Shown: positions 37,018 through 45,649 of the stretch, piece after piece | Numbering within the stretch: the first letter of the stretch is position 1 | Layout of the letters: each line of letters opens with the position of its first letter | DNA from: Sphingomonas sp. Leaf34 | Lineage (GTDB): Bacteria; Pseudomonadota; Alphaproteobacteria; Sphingomonadales; Sphingomonadaceae | Assembly: GCF_001421805.1 (NCBI RefSeq) | Contig: NZ_LMLC01000005.1 | Coordinates: 310,001-374,000, forward strand | Direction: 5' to 3' | DNA length: 64,000 nt | Program-made: the position numbers and the translations under genes | Notes under the pieces: model-generated | Databases searched by the model: none | What the model was told of the DNA's origin: nothing | Seen by the model: the letters and a program-made list of their open reading frames with translations, nothing else

Positions 37018-37817
37018 ACGGTTTGATGGCGGGCAAGCGTGGGTTGATCATGGGTCTGGCGAACGACAAGTCGCTGGCCTGGGGGATCGCCAAGAAGCTG
37101 TCCGAAGCGGGCGCCGAGCTCGCGTTCAGCTATCAGGGCGAGACGATGGAGAAGCGCGTTCGCCCGCTTGCCGAGCAGCTGGGCGTGGCGCGGCTGTTCG
37201 ATTGCGACGTGTCGGACATGGGCGCGCTCGACGCGACCTTCGACAAGTTGGCGCAGGAATGGCCGACGATCGACTTCGTCGTCCACGCGATCGGCTTTTC
37301 GGACAAGAACGAGCTGCGCGGGCGGTTCGTCGATACCAGCCTCGACAATTTCCTGATGACGATGAACATTTCGGTCTATTCGTTCGTCGCGGTCGCGCAG
37401 CGTGCGGCCAAGATGATGACCGAAGGCGGCGCGATGCTGACGCTGAGCTACTACGGCGCCGAGAAGGTCATTCCGCATTACAACGTGATGGGGGTGGCCA
37501 AGGCCGCGCTCGAGACGAGCGTGCAGTATCTGGCGGTCGATCTGGGTCGCGACAATATCCGCGTGAATGCGATCTCGGCCGGGCCGATCAAGACGCTGGC
37601 CGCCAGCGGGATCGGTGATTTTCGCCTGATCCTGAAGTGGAACGAGCTGAACTCGCCGCTGAAGCGCAACGTGACGATCGACGATGTCGGCGGCGCGGGG
37701 CTGTACCTGCTGAGCGACCTCGCGAGCGGCGTGACGGGCGAGACGCACCATGTCGACGCTGGTTACAACGTGATCGGCATGAAGGCCGAAGACGCCCCCG
37801 ACATCGCACTGGTCTAA
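37014..37817 (+). CDS. fabI: Enoyl-[acyl-carrier-protein] reductase (NADH)
   Basis: Last step of each fatty-acid elongation cycle and the target of triclosan-type inhibitors. The 267-residue protein has GLIMGLANDKSLAWGIAKKL at the nucleotide site. The catalytic Tyr-x6-Lys is YNVMGVAK within YYGAEKVIPHYNVMGVAKAAL-type context, and AGPIKTLAASGIGDF follows. GTG 37014 overlaps the YihY stop and yields the usual MNGLMAGKRGLIMG start. It is followed by the palindromic cassette that carries the DUF559 gene. Confidence 0.96.
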   Translation: MNGLMAGKRGLIMGLANDKSLAWGIAKKLSEAGAELAFSYQGETMEKRVRPLAEQLGVARLFDCDVSDMGALDATFDKLAQEWPTIDFVVHAIGFSDKNELRGRFVDTSLDNFLMTMNISVYSFVAVAQRAAKMMTEGGAMLTLSYYGAEKVIPHYNVMGVAKAALETSVQYLAVDLGRDNIRVNAISAGPIKTLAASGIGDFRLILKWNELNSPLKRNVTIDDVGGAGLYLLSDLASGVTGETHHVDAGYNVIGMKAEDAPDIALV

Positions 37818-37835
37818 GCAGACGCCGCATCGACC

Positions 37836-37894
37836 TTCCCCTCTCCCTTCAGGGGAGAGGGAGGGGCCCATGCAAAGCATGGGAGGGTGAGGGG
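37836..37894. repeat. Left arm of the DUF559 cassette (type C)
   Basis: An arm built from CCCCTCTCCC / GGGGAGAGGGAGGGGCCC and GGGAGGGTGAGGGG around the self-complementary tip CATGCAAAGCATG. Its inverted partner is at 38247-38309. The last bases (GGGAGGGTGAGGGG) directly precede the DUF559 ATG and form its ribosome binding site. Confidence 0.9.
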
Positions 37895-38311
37895 ATGAAA
37901 CGGCCACCCGGCATCGCAGCGCGCGATCGCCTACGCCATGCGCGCAAAGCGCCCACCGAGCCCGAGCATCGCCTCTGGCAGATTCTCCGAAATCGCCAGC
38001 TGGGCGGCCTCAAATTCCGCCGCCAGGTCTGGCTCGGCCCCTATATCGTCGATTTCCTCTGCCCCGAGATCGCGCTCGTGGTCGAAATTGACGGCGACAC
38101 CCATGCAACGCCCGATGCGCAGGCCTATGACAAACGCCGAACCGCGTTATTAGAGGCTGAAGGCTATCGGATATGCCGGTTCGGGAATGATGACGAGATG
38201 ACGAATATCGACGGTGTGGCTGCGGCGATCGTCGCCCGCGCCAACGCCCCCTCACCCTCCCACCGCGTTGCGGCGGGCCCCTCCCTCTCCCCCAAGGGGA
38301 GAGGGTTTTGA
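37895..38311 (+). CDS. DUF559 endonuclease-like protein (Vsr/PD-(D/E)xK fold)
   Basis: A 138-residue protein of the DUF559 family, related to very-short-patch-repair and restriction-type nucleases. Key blocks are [37 protein letters not shown] and the acidic metal site [10 protein letters not shown], with [10 protein letters not shown] near the end. Nuclease activity is inferred from the fold. The ATG at 37895 stands immediately after the left repeat arm. The last about 20 residues ([21 protein letters not shown]) are translated right arm, and the TGA overlaps the aroC TTG start. It therefore fills the space between two inverted repeat arms. Confidence 0.88.
   Translation: MKRPPGIAARDRLRHARKAPTEPEHRLWQILRNRQLGGLKFRRQVWLGPYIVDFLCPEIALVVEIDGDTHATPDAQAYDKRRTALLEAEGYRICRFGNDDEMTNIDGVAAAIVARANAPSPSHRVAAGPSLSPKGRGF
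38247..38309. repeat. Right arm of the DUF559 cassette (type C)
   Basis: Read in reverse complement it aligns along its length with the left arm (CCCTCTCCC, GGGGAGAGGGAGGGGCCC, GGGAGGGTGAGGGG). The tip is CCGCCGCAACGCGG instead of CATGCAAAGCATG: the sequence differs but base pairing is kept. It encodes the DUF559 C-terminus. It also contributes GGGGAGAGGG and the first bases of the TTG start codon to aroC. Confidence 0.9.
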
Positions 38312-39375
38312 GCGTTAACACGTTCGGGCGGATGTTCCGCTTCACCACCTGGGGCGAGTCGCACGGCCCCGCGCTCGGCGCCGTGGTCGATGGGTGCCCG
38401 CCGGGGATCGCGCTCACCGAGGCCGACATCCAGCCCTGGCTCGACAAGCGCCGCCCCGGCACCTCGCGCTTCACCACGCAGCGGCGCGAGCCGGATACCG
38501 TCCGCATCCTTTCCGGCGTGTTCGACGGGCGCACCACGGGCACGCCGATCAGCCTGATGATCGAGAATGTCGACCAGCGCTCGAAGGATTATTCGGACGT
38601 CGCCAAGGCCTATCGCCCCGGCCATGCCGACTACGCCTATGACGCCAAATACGGCTTTCGCGATTATCGCGGCGGCGGCCGGTCGTCGGCGCGCGAAACC
38701 GCAGCGCGCGTTGCCGCCGGCGCGATCGCGCGGCTGGTCGTGCCGCAGGTGCGGGTGCGCGCCTGGGTCGAGGCGATCGGTGGCAACGCGATCGACCCCG
38801 CCAACTTCGACGACGCGCAGATCGATCAGAACCCCTTCTTCTGCCCCGATGCCGAGGCTGCGCTACGCTGGGAAGCACTGGTCGATGCCGCGCGGAAGTC
38901 GGGGTCGTCGCTCGGCGCGGTGATCGCGTGCGAGGCGACGGGTGTGCCCGCGGGTTGGGGCGCGCCGCTTTATGCCAAGCTCGATTCCGAACTCGCCTCC
39001 GCCTGCATGAGCATCAACGCGGTCAAGGGGATCGAGATCGGCGACGGGTTCGCCGCCGCCGCGCTGTCGGGCGAAGCCAATGCCGATCCGATGCGCCCCG
39101 GCGAAAATGGCCCCGAATTCCTTGCCAACCATGCCGGCGGGATCGCGGGCGGGATCGCGACCGGCCAGCCGATCCGTCTGCGTGTCGCGTTCAAGCCGAC
39201 CAGCTCGATCCTGACGCCCGTTGAGACGATCAGCCCGACTGGCGAAGCGGCGACGATAGCTACCAAGGGGCGTCATGATCCGTGCGTGGGCATCCGCGGA
39301 GTTCCTGTCGTCGAGGCGATGGTTGCCCTCGTGCTGGCCGATCAGGCGTTGCTGCATCGGGGCCAGTGCGGCTGA
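38308..39375 (+). CDS. aroC: Chorismate synthase
   Basis: Makes chorismate from EPSP with reduced FMN, the last step of the shikimate pathway. The 355-residue protein starts at TTG 38308 with the canonical [23 protein letters not shown]. It contains [38 protein letters not shown] and [19 protein letters not shown]. The ribosome binding site and part of the start codon belong to the right arm of the upstream palindromic cassette, and the start overlaps the DUF559 stop. Confidence 0.96.
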   Translation: MSVNTFGRMFRFTTWGESHGPALGAVVDGCPPGIALTEADIQPWLDKRRPGTSRFTTQRREPDTVRILSGVFDGRTTGTPISLMIENVDQRSKDYSDVAKAYRPGHADYAYDAKYGFRDYRGGGRSSARETAARVAAGAIARLVVPQVRVRAWVEAIGGNAIDPANFDDAQIDQNPFFCPDAEAALRWEALVDAARKSGSSLGAVIACEATGVPAGWGAPLYAKLDSELASACMSINAVKGIEIGDGFAAAALSGEANADPMRPGENGPEFLANHAGGIAGGIATGQPIRLRVAFKPTSSILTPVETISPTGEAATIATKGRHDPCVGIRGVPVVEAMVALVLADQALLHRGQCG

Positions 39376-39379
39376 TCAG

Positions 39380-39404
39380 GGAACCTCTGCCGCGCCGAAG
39401 CGCT
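39380..39404 (+). promoter_or_regulatory. Candidate sigma-EcfG promoter of the Gly/Thr/Met-rich protein
   Basis: GGAAC at 39380-39384 is followed after 16 bases by CGCT (39401-39404), one base away from the consensus CGTT. Transcription would begin near 39411, about 22 bases before the start codon at 39433. It sits immediately after the aroC stop. Confidence 0.35.
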
Positions 39405-39432
39405 TGCTCTTCAATAACTTAGGAGAGTGATA

Positions 39433-39915
39433 ATGCGCATTTTGACTTCGATCGCCGCAGCAGCCCTGATCATTCCGGGCGTGGCCATGGCACAGACGAG
39501 CACTGGCGGCTCGATGGGCGGCACGATGGGCGGTACGGCGTCGGGCAGCATGAACGGCGGCATGTCGGGCAGCACCATGGGCCAGACCAAGTCCACGACC
39601 GCCGGTTCGACCGCAACGACGCGCACGCAGCGTGGCACGAAGGCACGTAGCCGCACGCGTGGCACGACATCGGGCACCGCCTCGGGCACGATGGGCACCG
39701 GCACGACCGGCAGCACGATGTCGGGTACGACTGGCAGCACGATGGGTGCCGACACGATGGGCGGCACGACCGGCCCGATGGGCACGACCGGAACGATGGG
39801 CAGCACGACCGGCACCATGAGCACCGGTACGATGGGTGGCACCACGGGCACGATGGGCGGTACGACCGGCGGCGCCATGGGTTCGACCACCGGTACGACC
39901 GGCACGCCGCGCTGA
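39433..39915 (+). CDS. Secreted Gly/Thr/Ser/Met-rich repetitive protein
   Basis: A 160-residue protein. A Sec signal peptide (MRILTSIAAAALIIPGVAMAQ) leads into a low-complexity body built on repeats of G(T/S)MG, TTG and GTMGG. One short basic patch (RTQRGTKARSRTRG, residues about 65-78) interrupts it. No folded domain is recognised. ATG 39433 follows AGGAGAG with correct spacing; an in-frame GTG at 39427 lies in that site. A strong terminator follows. Such sequences expand and shrink easily, so length may vary between strains. Confidence 0.8.
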   Translation: MRILTSIAAAALIIPGVAMAQTSTGGSMGGTMGGTASGSMNGGMSGSTMGQTKSTTAGSTATTRTQRGTKARSRTRGTTSGTASGTMGTGTTGSTMSGTTGSTMGADTMGGTTGPMGTTGTMGSTTGTMSTGTMGGTTGTMGGTTGGAMGSTTGTTGTPR

Positions 39916-39939
39916 TCACAGCCTCGGCTAACGAATGAG

Positions 39940-39970
39940 AGGCCGGGCGAGTGATCGCCCGGCCTTTTTC
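39940..39970 (+). terminator. Intrinsic terminator after the repetitive protein gene
   Basis: An 11-bp stem AGGCCGGGCGA / TCGCCCGGCCT with a GTGA loop is followed by TTTTTC. It ends the Gly/Thr/Met-rich gene. It also lies 4 bp past the end of the converging purA gene, though only the plus-strand direction has a good T run. Confidence 0.9.
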
Positions 39971-39973
39971 GTG

Positions 39974-41263
39974 TCAGTCGGAGAACGGGTCGCGGACGAG
40001 GATCGTGTCGGCACGCTGCGGGCTGGTCGACACCAGCGTCACCGGGCAGCGGATCAGTTCCTCGATGCGGCGGATATACTTGATCGCCTGCGCGGGGAGA
40101 TCGGCCCAACTGCGCGCGCCGGCAGTTGTTTCCTGCCAGCCTTCCATCGTCTCGTAGATCGGCTCCACGAGCGCCTGGTCCGCTGCGTGCGCCGGGAAAT
40201 AGTCGAGCGTCTCGCCGCGCAAGCGGTAGCCGGTGCAGATCGACACGGTCTCGAACCCGTCGAGCACGTCGATCTTGGTCAGCGCGATGCCCGTGATGCC
40301 ACCAACCGCCGCCGCCTGACGTACCAGCACCGCATCGAACCAGCCGCAACGCCGCTTGCGCCCGGTCACCGTCCCGAACTCGTGGCCGCGTACGCCGAGG
40401 CGCTCGCCGGTCTCGTTCTCGAGCTCGGTCGGGAACGGTCCCGAACCCACGCGCGTCGTATAGGCCTTGGCGATGCCGAGCACGAAGCCGACCGCCGCTG
40501 GCCCAAGGCCCGACCCGCCGGCAGCGGCGCCCGAGATCGTGTTCGACGAGGTCACGAACGGATAGGTGCCATGATCGACGTCGAGCAGCACGCCCTGCGC
40601 GCCCTCGAACAGGATGCGCTTGCCCGCTGCGCGCGCGGCGTTGAGATCGCGCCATACGGGCTTGGCGAAGGGCAGCACGAAGCCGGCAATCTCGCGCAGC
40701 TCGGCGATCAGCCGTGCGCGGTCGATCGGCGGCTCGCCGAAACCTGCGCGCAGCGCGTCGTGATGCGCCGTCAGGCGATCGAGCTGCGGGCCCAGATCGT
40801 CGAGATGCGCCAGATCGCACACGCGGATCGCGCGGCGACCGACCTTGTCTTCATACGCCGGGCCGATACCACGGCGAGTCGTGCCGATCTTGCCGGCGCC
40901 GCTCGCATCCTCGCGCAGACCGTCGAGGTCGCGGTGGAACGGCAGGATCAGCGCGCAGGTGTCGGCGATCCGCAGCGTCTCGGGCGTCGCGACGACGCCC
41001 TGCGCGCCGAGCCGGGCGATCTCGTCCTTGAGCGCCCAGGGATCGAGCACCACGCCGTTACCGATGAACGACGGCGTGCCGCGCACGATGCCCGAGGGCA
41101 GCAGCGACAGCTTGTACACGTTCTCGCCGACGACCAGCGTGTGGCCGGCATTGTGGCCGCCCTGGAACCGTACGACCATATCGGCCCGCTCGGCGAGCCA
41201 GTCGACGATCTTGCCCTTGCCTTCGTCGCCCCATTGCGCGCCGATGACTGCTACGTTGGCCAA
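39974..41263 (-). CDS. purA: Adenylosuccinate synthetase
   Basis: Converts IMP, aspartate and GTP to adenylosuccinate in AMP synthesis. The 429-residue protein starts at TTG 41263 behind CAGGAGATA. It has [19 protein letters not shown] (GTP/IMP site), [26 protein letters not shown] and the C-terminal [11 protein letters not shown] (GTP base site). The hisZ gene is 30 bp upstream on the same strand, so the two are probably cotranscribed. Confidence 0.97.
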   Translation of the reverse strand: MANVAVIGAQWGDEGKGKIVDWLAERADMVVRFQGGHNAGHTLVVGENVYKLSLLPSGIVRGTPSFIGNGVVLDPWALKDEIARLGAQGVVATPETLRIADTCALILPFHRDLDGLREDASGAGKIGTTRRGIGPAYEDKVGRRAIRVCDLAHLDDLGPQLDRLTAHHDALRAGFGEPPIDRARLIAELREIAGFVLPFAKPVWRDLNAARAAGKRILFEGAQGVLLDVDHGTYPFVTSSNTISGAAAGGSGLGPAAVGFVLGIAKAYTTRVGSGPFPTELENETGERLGVRGHEFGTVTGRKRRCGWFDAVLVRQAAAVGGITGIALTKIDVLDGFETVSICTGYRLRGETLDYFPAHAADQALVEPIYETMEGWQETTAGARSWADLPAQAIKYIRRIEELIRCPVTLVSTSPQRADTILVRDPFSD

Positions 41264-41293
41264 ACTCTATCTCCTGAGGATTACCCGCAGCGC

Positions 41294-42394
41294 CTACAGC
41301 GCGCGGGGGCCGCCCGCTACCCAAAGATGCGTGCAGACCTGTGCTTCGGGGGTGTCGCCTGTCTCGAGCGCGGCGACGGTGACCCAGCCCTGCGCGCGCA
41401 TCGCCGCGCCTTCGCTGGCCGACGTGCCGAACGGCAGGAACAGGCGGCGGCGATCGACGCTCGCGGTCTGGCCGACGAGTGCATCGGCGAACAGCGAGAA
41501 ACCGGTCGCGGCTTCCTCCGCGCCGGTTTCGTGGACGATCGTGTAGGTGCCGCCGCGGCCGACCTCCCGCGCGCTGCCATCGGCGAACAGCGAAAAGCCG
41601 AGCCAGCTCTGATATTCGAACCCGTGCCGCTCGGTCGGATCGAGCGTTAGCGCGACGCGACCGTCGAGCGCGTCGGCGATCCGCGCGAGCGCGTCGAGGC
41701 GGGAGGCGAGCGCGCCGCTCGTGTCGAACGCGCGCAACCGCTCCATCGCCTGCGCGAACGGCCCGGCGGCCTCGATCAGCGGGAGGTAGGCGGGCGCGAG
41801 CGCGGCGACCGCACCGGCATCCTTCGCATCGAGGCGGTCGCGCAGCGTCGCGACATGCTCGGGCGCGACGTGGAGCGGGCCGGCGGCGAGCGTCGGCACG
41901 AGGTCGGGGAGCGTGAAGTCGATCGACGCGCCGGTAACATCGGCGGCGGTGATCATGTCGACCGCGACCGCGACGAGTTCCTGCGCGGCGGCAACCGAAT
42001 CGAGCCCGATCAGCTCGCAGCCGATCTGCCGCGTCTCCCGCGCCGGCGCGAGCTGCGATGCGCGCAGTTTGAGAACGGAACCCGCATAGCTCAGCCGCAC
42101 CGGGCGCGGGTGATGCCCCATCCGCGTCGCGGCGATCCGCGCGACCTGCGCGGTGATGTCGGGGCGGATCGCGAGCGTACGCTGCGACACCGGATCGACG
42201 AAGCGGACCGCGTCGTGCAGCCCGCCGGCCTTCAGCCGCATCTCGAGCCCATCGGCGAATTCGGCGAGCGGCGGATCGACGCGCTCGTAGCCGTGCAGCC
42301 GCGCGGCCTCGAGCACACGGGCTTCCAGTGCCGCCGCCGAATCGGCGAAGGGCGGCAGGCGATCTCTAAATCCCTCGGGGAGCAAAGCAGTCAT
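41294..42394 (-). CDS. hisZ: ATP phosphoribosyltransferase regulatory subunit HisZ
   Basis: A catalytically inactive histidyl-tRNA-synthetase-like partner needed by short-form HisG in histidine biosynthesis. The 366-residue protein shows LLPEGFRDRLPP at the N-terminus, RTLAIRPDITAQVARIAATRM (class II synthetase motif 2 region) and ETRQIGCELIGLD. The C-terminal anticodon-binding domain of true HisRS is absent. No hisG is in the window. ATG 42394 follows AGAGG. Confidence 0.93.
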   Translation of the reverse strand: MTALLPEGFRDRLPPFADSAAALEARVLEAARLHGYERVDPPLAEFADGLEMRLKAGGLHDAVRFVDPVSQRTLAIRPDITAQVARIAATRMGHHPRPVRLSYAGSVLKLRASQLAPARETRQIGCELIGLDSVAAAQELVAVAVDMITAADVTGASIDFTLPDLVPTLAAGPLHVAPEHVATLRDRLDAKDAGAVAALAPAYLPLIEAAGPFAQAMERLRAFDTSGALASRLDALARIADALDGRVALTLDPTERHGFEYQSWLGFSLFADGSAREVGRGGTYTIVHETGAEEAATGFSLFADALVGQTASVDRRRLFLPFGTSASEGAAMRAQGWVTVAALETGDTPEAQVCTHLWVAGGPRAL

Positions 42395-42490
42395 GCGCGA
42401 GCCTCTAGAGCAGGTTGCCGCGAGATTGAACCGCGTTCGTCGGCATGACGTACGGGCTTAGCAGGCAGCAACAAAAACCGGCCCTTGCAC

Positions 42491-42616
42491 GATCCTCCCC
42501 CGCCAGGGGGAGGTGGCAGGCGCAGCCTGACGGAGGGGGCGGAAGCGATAACGCCGGTTGCCCTATCCTCCCCCTCCGTCACCTTCGGCGCCACCTCCCC
42601 CTAGCGGGGGAGGATT
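42491..42616. repeat. Two-arm palindromic element, type A
   Basis: Left arm from GATCCTCCCCCGCCAGGGGG to GACGGAGGGGGC, right arm CCTCCCCCTCCGTC to GGGGGAGGATT. The tips AGGCGCAGCCT and ACCTTCGGCGCC are different but self-complementary. It lies upstream of hisZ and downstream of serA. Confidence 0.9.
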
Positions 42617-42684
42617 GAGACATCCGGGTCGGATCGGGGGCGGGCCGGGGTGAGGGGCGCCGCGAGCGCTGCCCTTCCCAACGG

Positions 42685-42720
42685 CCCCTCACCCAACCCT
42701 CTCCCCGGAGGGGAGAGGGC
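42685..42720. repeat. Single type C hairpin downstream of serA
   Basis: CCCTCTCCCC and GGGGAGAGGG form a stem with a CGG-type loop, matching the basal hairpin of the DUF559 cassette arms. Only one arm is present here. It is 16 bp beyond the serA stop and may serve as a transcription barrier. Confidence 0.7.
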
Positions 42721-42736
42721 TAAGTAAGTAGCGGCC

Positions 42737-44314
42737 TTAGAAGTTCAGACCCATTGCGGTCTTCACGCCCGGGAGCGCGCGGACCTTGGTCAGCAGGTCC
42801 GGCGTCACCGCCTCGTCGACCGACAGCAGCAGCACCGCCTCGCCGCCCGCCGAGCGGCGGCCGAGGTGGAAGGTGCCGATGTTGACGCCCGCCTCGCCCA
42901 GCGCAGTGCCGAGGCGGCCGATGAAGCCCGGCGCGTCGACGTTGACGACGTAGAGCATCGGCCCCGCCAGATCGGCCTCGATCTTCACCCCGAACAGCTC
43001 GACGAGGCGCGGCGCCTGGTCGCCGAAGAGCGTGCCCGCGACCGACCGCTCGCCATCCTCGGTGCGGACCGCGACGCGCAGCAGCGTGTGGTAATCGCCC
43101 TCGCGCTCGGTCCGGACCTCGCGGACCTCGACGCCGCGGTCGCGCGCGATCAGCGGCGCGTTGACCATGTTGACGGTCGCGGTCTGCGTCTTCAAGAACC
43201 CGGCGAGCACCGCGCTGGTGATCGGCTTGGGGTTGAGCTCGGCGGCGGCACCCTCGCTATGCACCGAGATCCGGTCGATCGAGCCGTGCGCGAGCTGGCC
43301 GACCATCGAGCCGAGCTTTTCGGCGAGTGCCATATAGGGCTTCAACCGCGGCGCTTCCTCGGCCGACAGCGACGGCATGTTGAGCGCGTTGGTGACGCCG
43401 CCCGACATCAGGAAATCGGCCATCTGCTCGGCGACCTGGATCGCGACGTTGACCTGCGCCTCGCTGGTCGACGCGCCGAGATGCGGCGTGCTGACGAAGT
43501 TGGGCGTGCCGAACAGCGGCGATGCCTTGGCGGGCTCCTCGACGAACACGTCGAGCGCGGCGCCGCCGACCTGCCCCGAATCGAGCGCTGCCTTCAGCGC
43601 GACCTCGTCGATCAGGCCGCCGCGGGCGCAGTTGATGATCCGCACGCCCTTCTTGGTCTTGGCGAGCGCCTCGGCCGAGAGGATGTTGCGCGTCTGGTCG
43701 GTCAGCGGCGTGTGCAGCGTGATGAAGTCGGCACGCGCGAGTAGCTCGTCGAGCGTGACCTTCTCGACGCCCATCTCGATCGCGCGCTCGGGCGTCAGGA
43801 ACGGATCGAACGCGACGACCTTCATTTTCAGGCCGCGCGCACGGTCGGCGACGATCGAACCGATATTGCCCGCGCCAATCAGGCCGAGCGTCTTCGACGT
43901 CAGCTCGACGCCCATGAAGCGGTTCTTCTCCCACTTGCCGGCCTGGGTCGAGGCATCGGCCTCGGGCAGCTGGCGGGCGAGCGCGAACATCAGCGCGATG
44001 GCATGCTCGGCGGTGGTGATCGAGTTGCCGAACGGGGTGTTCATCACGACCACGCCCTTGGCCGACGCGGCGGGGATGTCGACATTGTCGACGCCGATGC
44101 CGGCGCGACCGACGACCTTGAGGTTGGTCGCGTGCTCGAGGATTTCCTTGGTGACCTTGGTCGAGCTGCGGATCGCGAGGCCGTCATACGCGCCGATCAT
44201 CGCCATCAGCTCTTGCGGAGTCTTGCCGGTGATCTCGTCGACCTCGACGCCGCGCTCGCGGAAGATCTGGGCGGCGCGGGGATCCATTTTGTCGGAAATG
44301 AGGACTTTTGGCAT
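42737..44314 (-). CDS. serA: D-3-phosphoglycerate dehydrogenase
   Basis: First step of serine synthesis. The 525-residue protein is the long type: substrate and NAD domains (VVGRAGIGVDNVDIPAASAKG, LGLIGAGNIGSIVADRARGLKM, catalytic Arg, Glu and His around INCARGGLIDE and STPHLGASTSEAQ), an intervening domain, and a C-terminal ACT domain (LYVVNVDAPGFIGRLGTALGEAGVNI). ATG 44314 follows an AGGAG site. serC lies upstream on the same strand, separated by a type E palindrome. Confidence 0.97.
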   Translation of the reverse strand: MPKVLISDKMDPRAAQIFRERGVEVDEITGKTPQELMAMIGAYDGLAIRSSTKVTKEILEHATNLKVVGRAGIGVDNVDIPAASAKGVVVMNTPFGNSITTAEHAIALMFALARQLPEADASTQAGKWEKNRFMGVELTSKTLGLIGAGNIGSIVADRARGLKMKVVAFDPFLTPERAIEMGVEKVTLDELLARADFITLHTPLTDQTRNILSAEALAKTKKGVRIINCARGGLIDEVALKAALDSGQVGGAALDVFVEEPAKASPLFGTPNFVSTPHLGASTSEAQVNVAIQVAEQMADFLMSGGVTNALNMPSLSAEEAPRLKPYMALAEKLGSMVGQLAHGSIDRISVHSEGAAAELNPKPITSAVLAGFLKTQTATVNMVNAPLIARDRGVEVREVRTEREGDYHTLLRVAVRTEDGERSVAGTLFGDQAPRLVELFGVKIEADLAGPMLYVVNVDAPGFIGRLGTALGEAGVNIGTFHLGRRSAGGEAVLLLSVDEAVTPDLLTKVRALPGVKTAMGLNF

Positions 44315-44372
44315 GGGATTGCTCCTGGGAATTCGGGAATGGGGAATACTTTCCCCTCACCTCTCCCATTTC

Positions 44373-44466
44373 CGTCACCCCGGCGGACGCCGGGGCCCAT
44401 GGTTGCGGTCCGCGTCATGAGCGGATGCTCCGTGTCCATGGGTCCCGGCGTGCGCCGGGATGACGG
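44373..44466. repeat. Two-arm palindromic element, type E, between serC and serA
   Basis: Outer arms CGTCACCCCGGCGGACGCCG and CGGCGTGCGCCGGGATGACG pair. The inner sequence (GGTTGCGGTCCGCGTCATGA ... GCTCCGTGTCCATGGG) is nearly the reverse complement of the middle of the element at 47470-47563. The two are therefore full copies in opposite orientation, 3 kb apart. Confidence 0.88.
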
Positions 44467-44494
44467 ATAGGGGGTTGAGAGAGGCTAGGCCAGA

Positions 44495-45649
44495 TCAGCC
44501 AGCCTTGGCGGTCGCGTAGGCCCAGTCCAGCCAGGGCCCGAGCGCTTCGATATCGGCGGTGTCGACGGTGGCACCGCACCAGATCCGCAGCCCCGGCGGC
44601 GCGTCGCGGTAGCCCGCGACGTCATACGCAGCGCCGGCCTTTTCGAGCGCGGCGGCCATCGCCTTGATCATCGCCTCGTCGGCACCCTCGACCGTCAGGC
44701 AGACGCTGGTACGCGAACGCGTCGCCGGATCGGCGGCGAGATGGCCGAGCCAGTCGCGGTCCGCCACGATCTTATCCAAAGCCGCGGCATTCGCGTCGGA
44801 GCGCGCGATCAGCCCGTCCTCGCCCAGCGACTTCGCCCATTCGAGGCTGAAGATCGCGTCCTCGACGGCCAGCATCGACGGCGTGTTGATCGTCTCGCCC
44901 TTGAACACGCCCTCGGCGAGCTTGCCCTTCGAAACGAGGCGGAACACCTTGGGCAACGGCCAGGCGGGGGTGTAGCTCTCGAGCCGCTCGACCGCGCGGG
45001 GGCCGAGGATCAGCACGCCGTGCGCGCCCTCGCCGCCGAGCACCTTCTGCCACGAGAAGGTCGCGACATCGATCTTCGTCCAGTCGATGTCGTAGGCGAA
45101 CACGCCCGAGGTCGCATCGGCGAAAGAGAGCCCCTCGCGGTCATCGGGGATCCAGTCCGCGTTCGGCACGCGCACGCCGCTGGTGGTGCCGTTCCAGGTG
45201 AACAGCACGTCGTTCGACCAGTCGACCAAGTCGAGATCGGGCAGCTGGCCGTAATCGGCACGCACCACAGTCGGGTCGATCTTGAGCTGCTTGACCGCAT
45301 CGGTCACCCAGCCCTCGCCGAAACTTTCCCAGGCGAGCGCGGTGACGGGCTTGGCGCCCAGCATCGTCCACATCGCCATCTCGTACGCGCCGGTGTCGGA
45401 GCCGGGGACGATGCCGATGCGGTGCGTGTCGGGGAGCTTCAGCAGTTCGCGCATCAGGTCGATGCTGTACTGGAGGCGGGTCTTGCCGATCTTCGAGCGA
45501 TGCGAGCGACCGAGCGAGGCGGTGGCGAGCTTGTCCGCGGACCAGCCCGGAGGCTTCGCGCAGGGACCGCTGGAGAAAAAGGGGCGTGCCGGTTTGGTGG
45601 CAGGCAGCGCAGGCGCACCCGTGGCGGGGGCGTAGGTCGTATCAGTCAT
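44495..45649 (-). CDS. serC: Phosphoserine aminotransferase
   Basis: PLP enzyme making phosphoserine from 3-phosphohydroxypyruvate. The 384-residue protein has KPARPFFSSGPCAKPPGW near the start, the pyridoxal lysine in VATFSWQKVLGGEGAHGV and ETINTPSMLAVEDAI. ATG 45649 sits behind a GAGGAGAG site that can pair with an upstream CUCUC in a predicted leader RNA. serA follows downstream. Confidence 0.96.
   Translation of the reverse strand: MTDTTYAPATGAPALPATKPARPFFSSGPCAKPPGWSADKLATASLGRSHRSKIGKTRLQYSIDLMRELLKLPDTHRIGIVPGSDTGAYEMAMWTMLGAKPVTALAWESFGEGWVTDAVKQLKIDPTVVRADYGQLPDLDLVDWSNDVLFTWNGTTSGVRVPNADWIPDDREGLSFADATSGVFAYDIDWTKIDVATFSWQKVLGGEGAHGVLILGPRAVERLESYTPAWPLPKVFRLVSKGKLAEGVFKGETINTPSMLAVEDAIFSLEWAKSLGEDGLIARSDANAAALDKIVADRDWLGHLAADPATRSRTSVCLTVEGADEAMIKAMAAALEKAGAAYDVAGYRDAPPGLRIWCGATVDTADIEALGPWLDWAYATAKAG

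Larger units (their letters stand above)
42395..42736. other. 342-bp intergenic space between hisZ and serA
   Basis: It holds the hisZ ribosome binding site and upstream region, a complete type A palindromic element (42491-42616) and a single type C hairpin (42685-42720). The rest is short GC-rich sequence in which I see no gene. Confidence 0.7.

Noticed and set aside
37895..38311. Restriction-modification or Vsr mismatch-repair system
   Set aside because: No DNA methyltransferase gene is adjacent, and DUF559 is only distantly Vsr-like; the flanking repeats are a better clue to its role.
39411..40820. 469-codon minus-strand frame with Val/Pro repeats
   Set aside because: Its Val-Pro-rich C-terminal part is simply the antisense of the Gly/Thr/Met repeats, and the rest is a shadow of purA.
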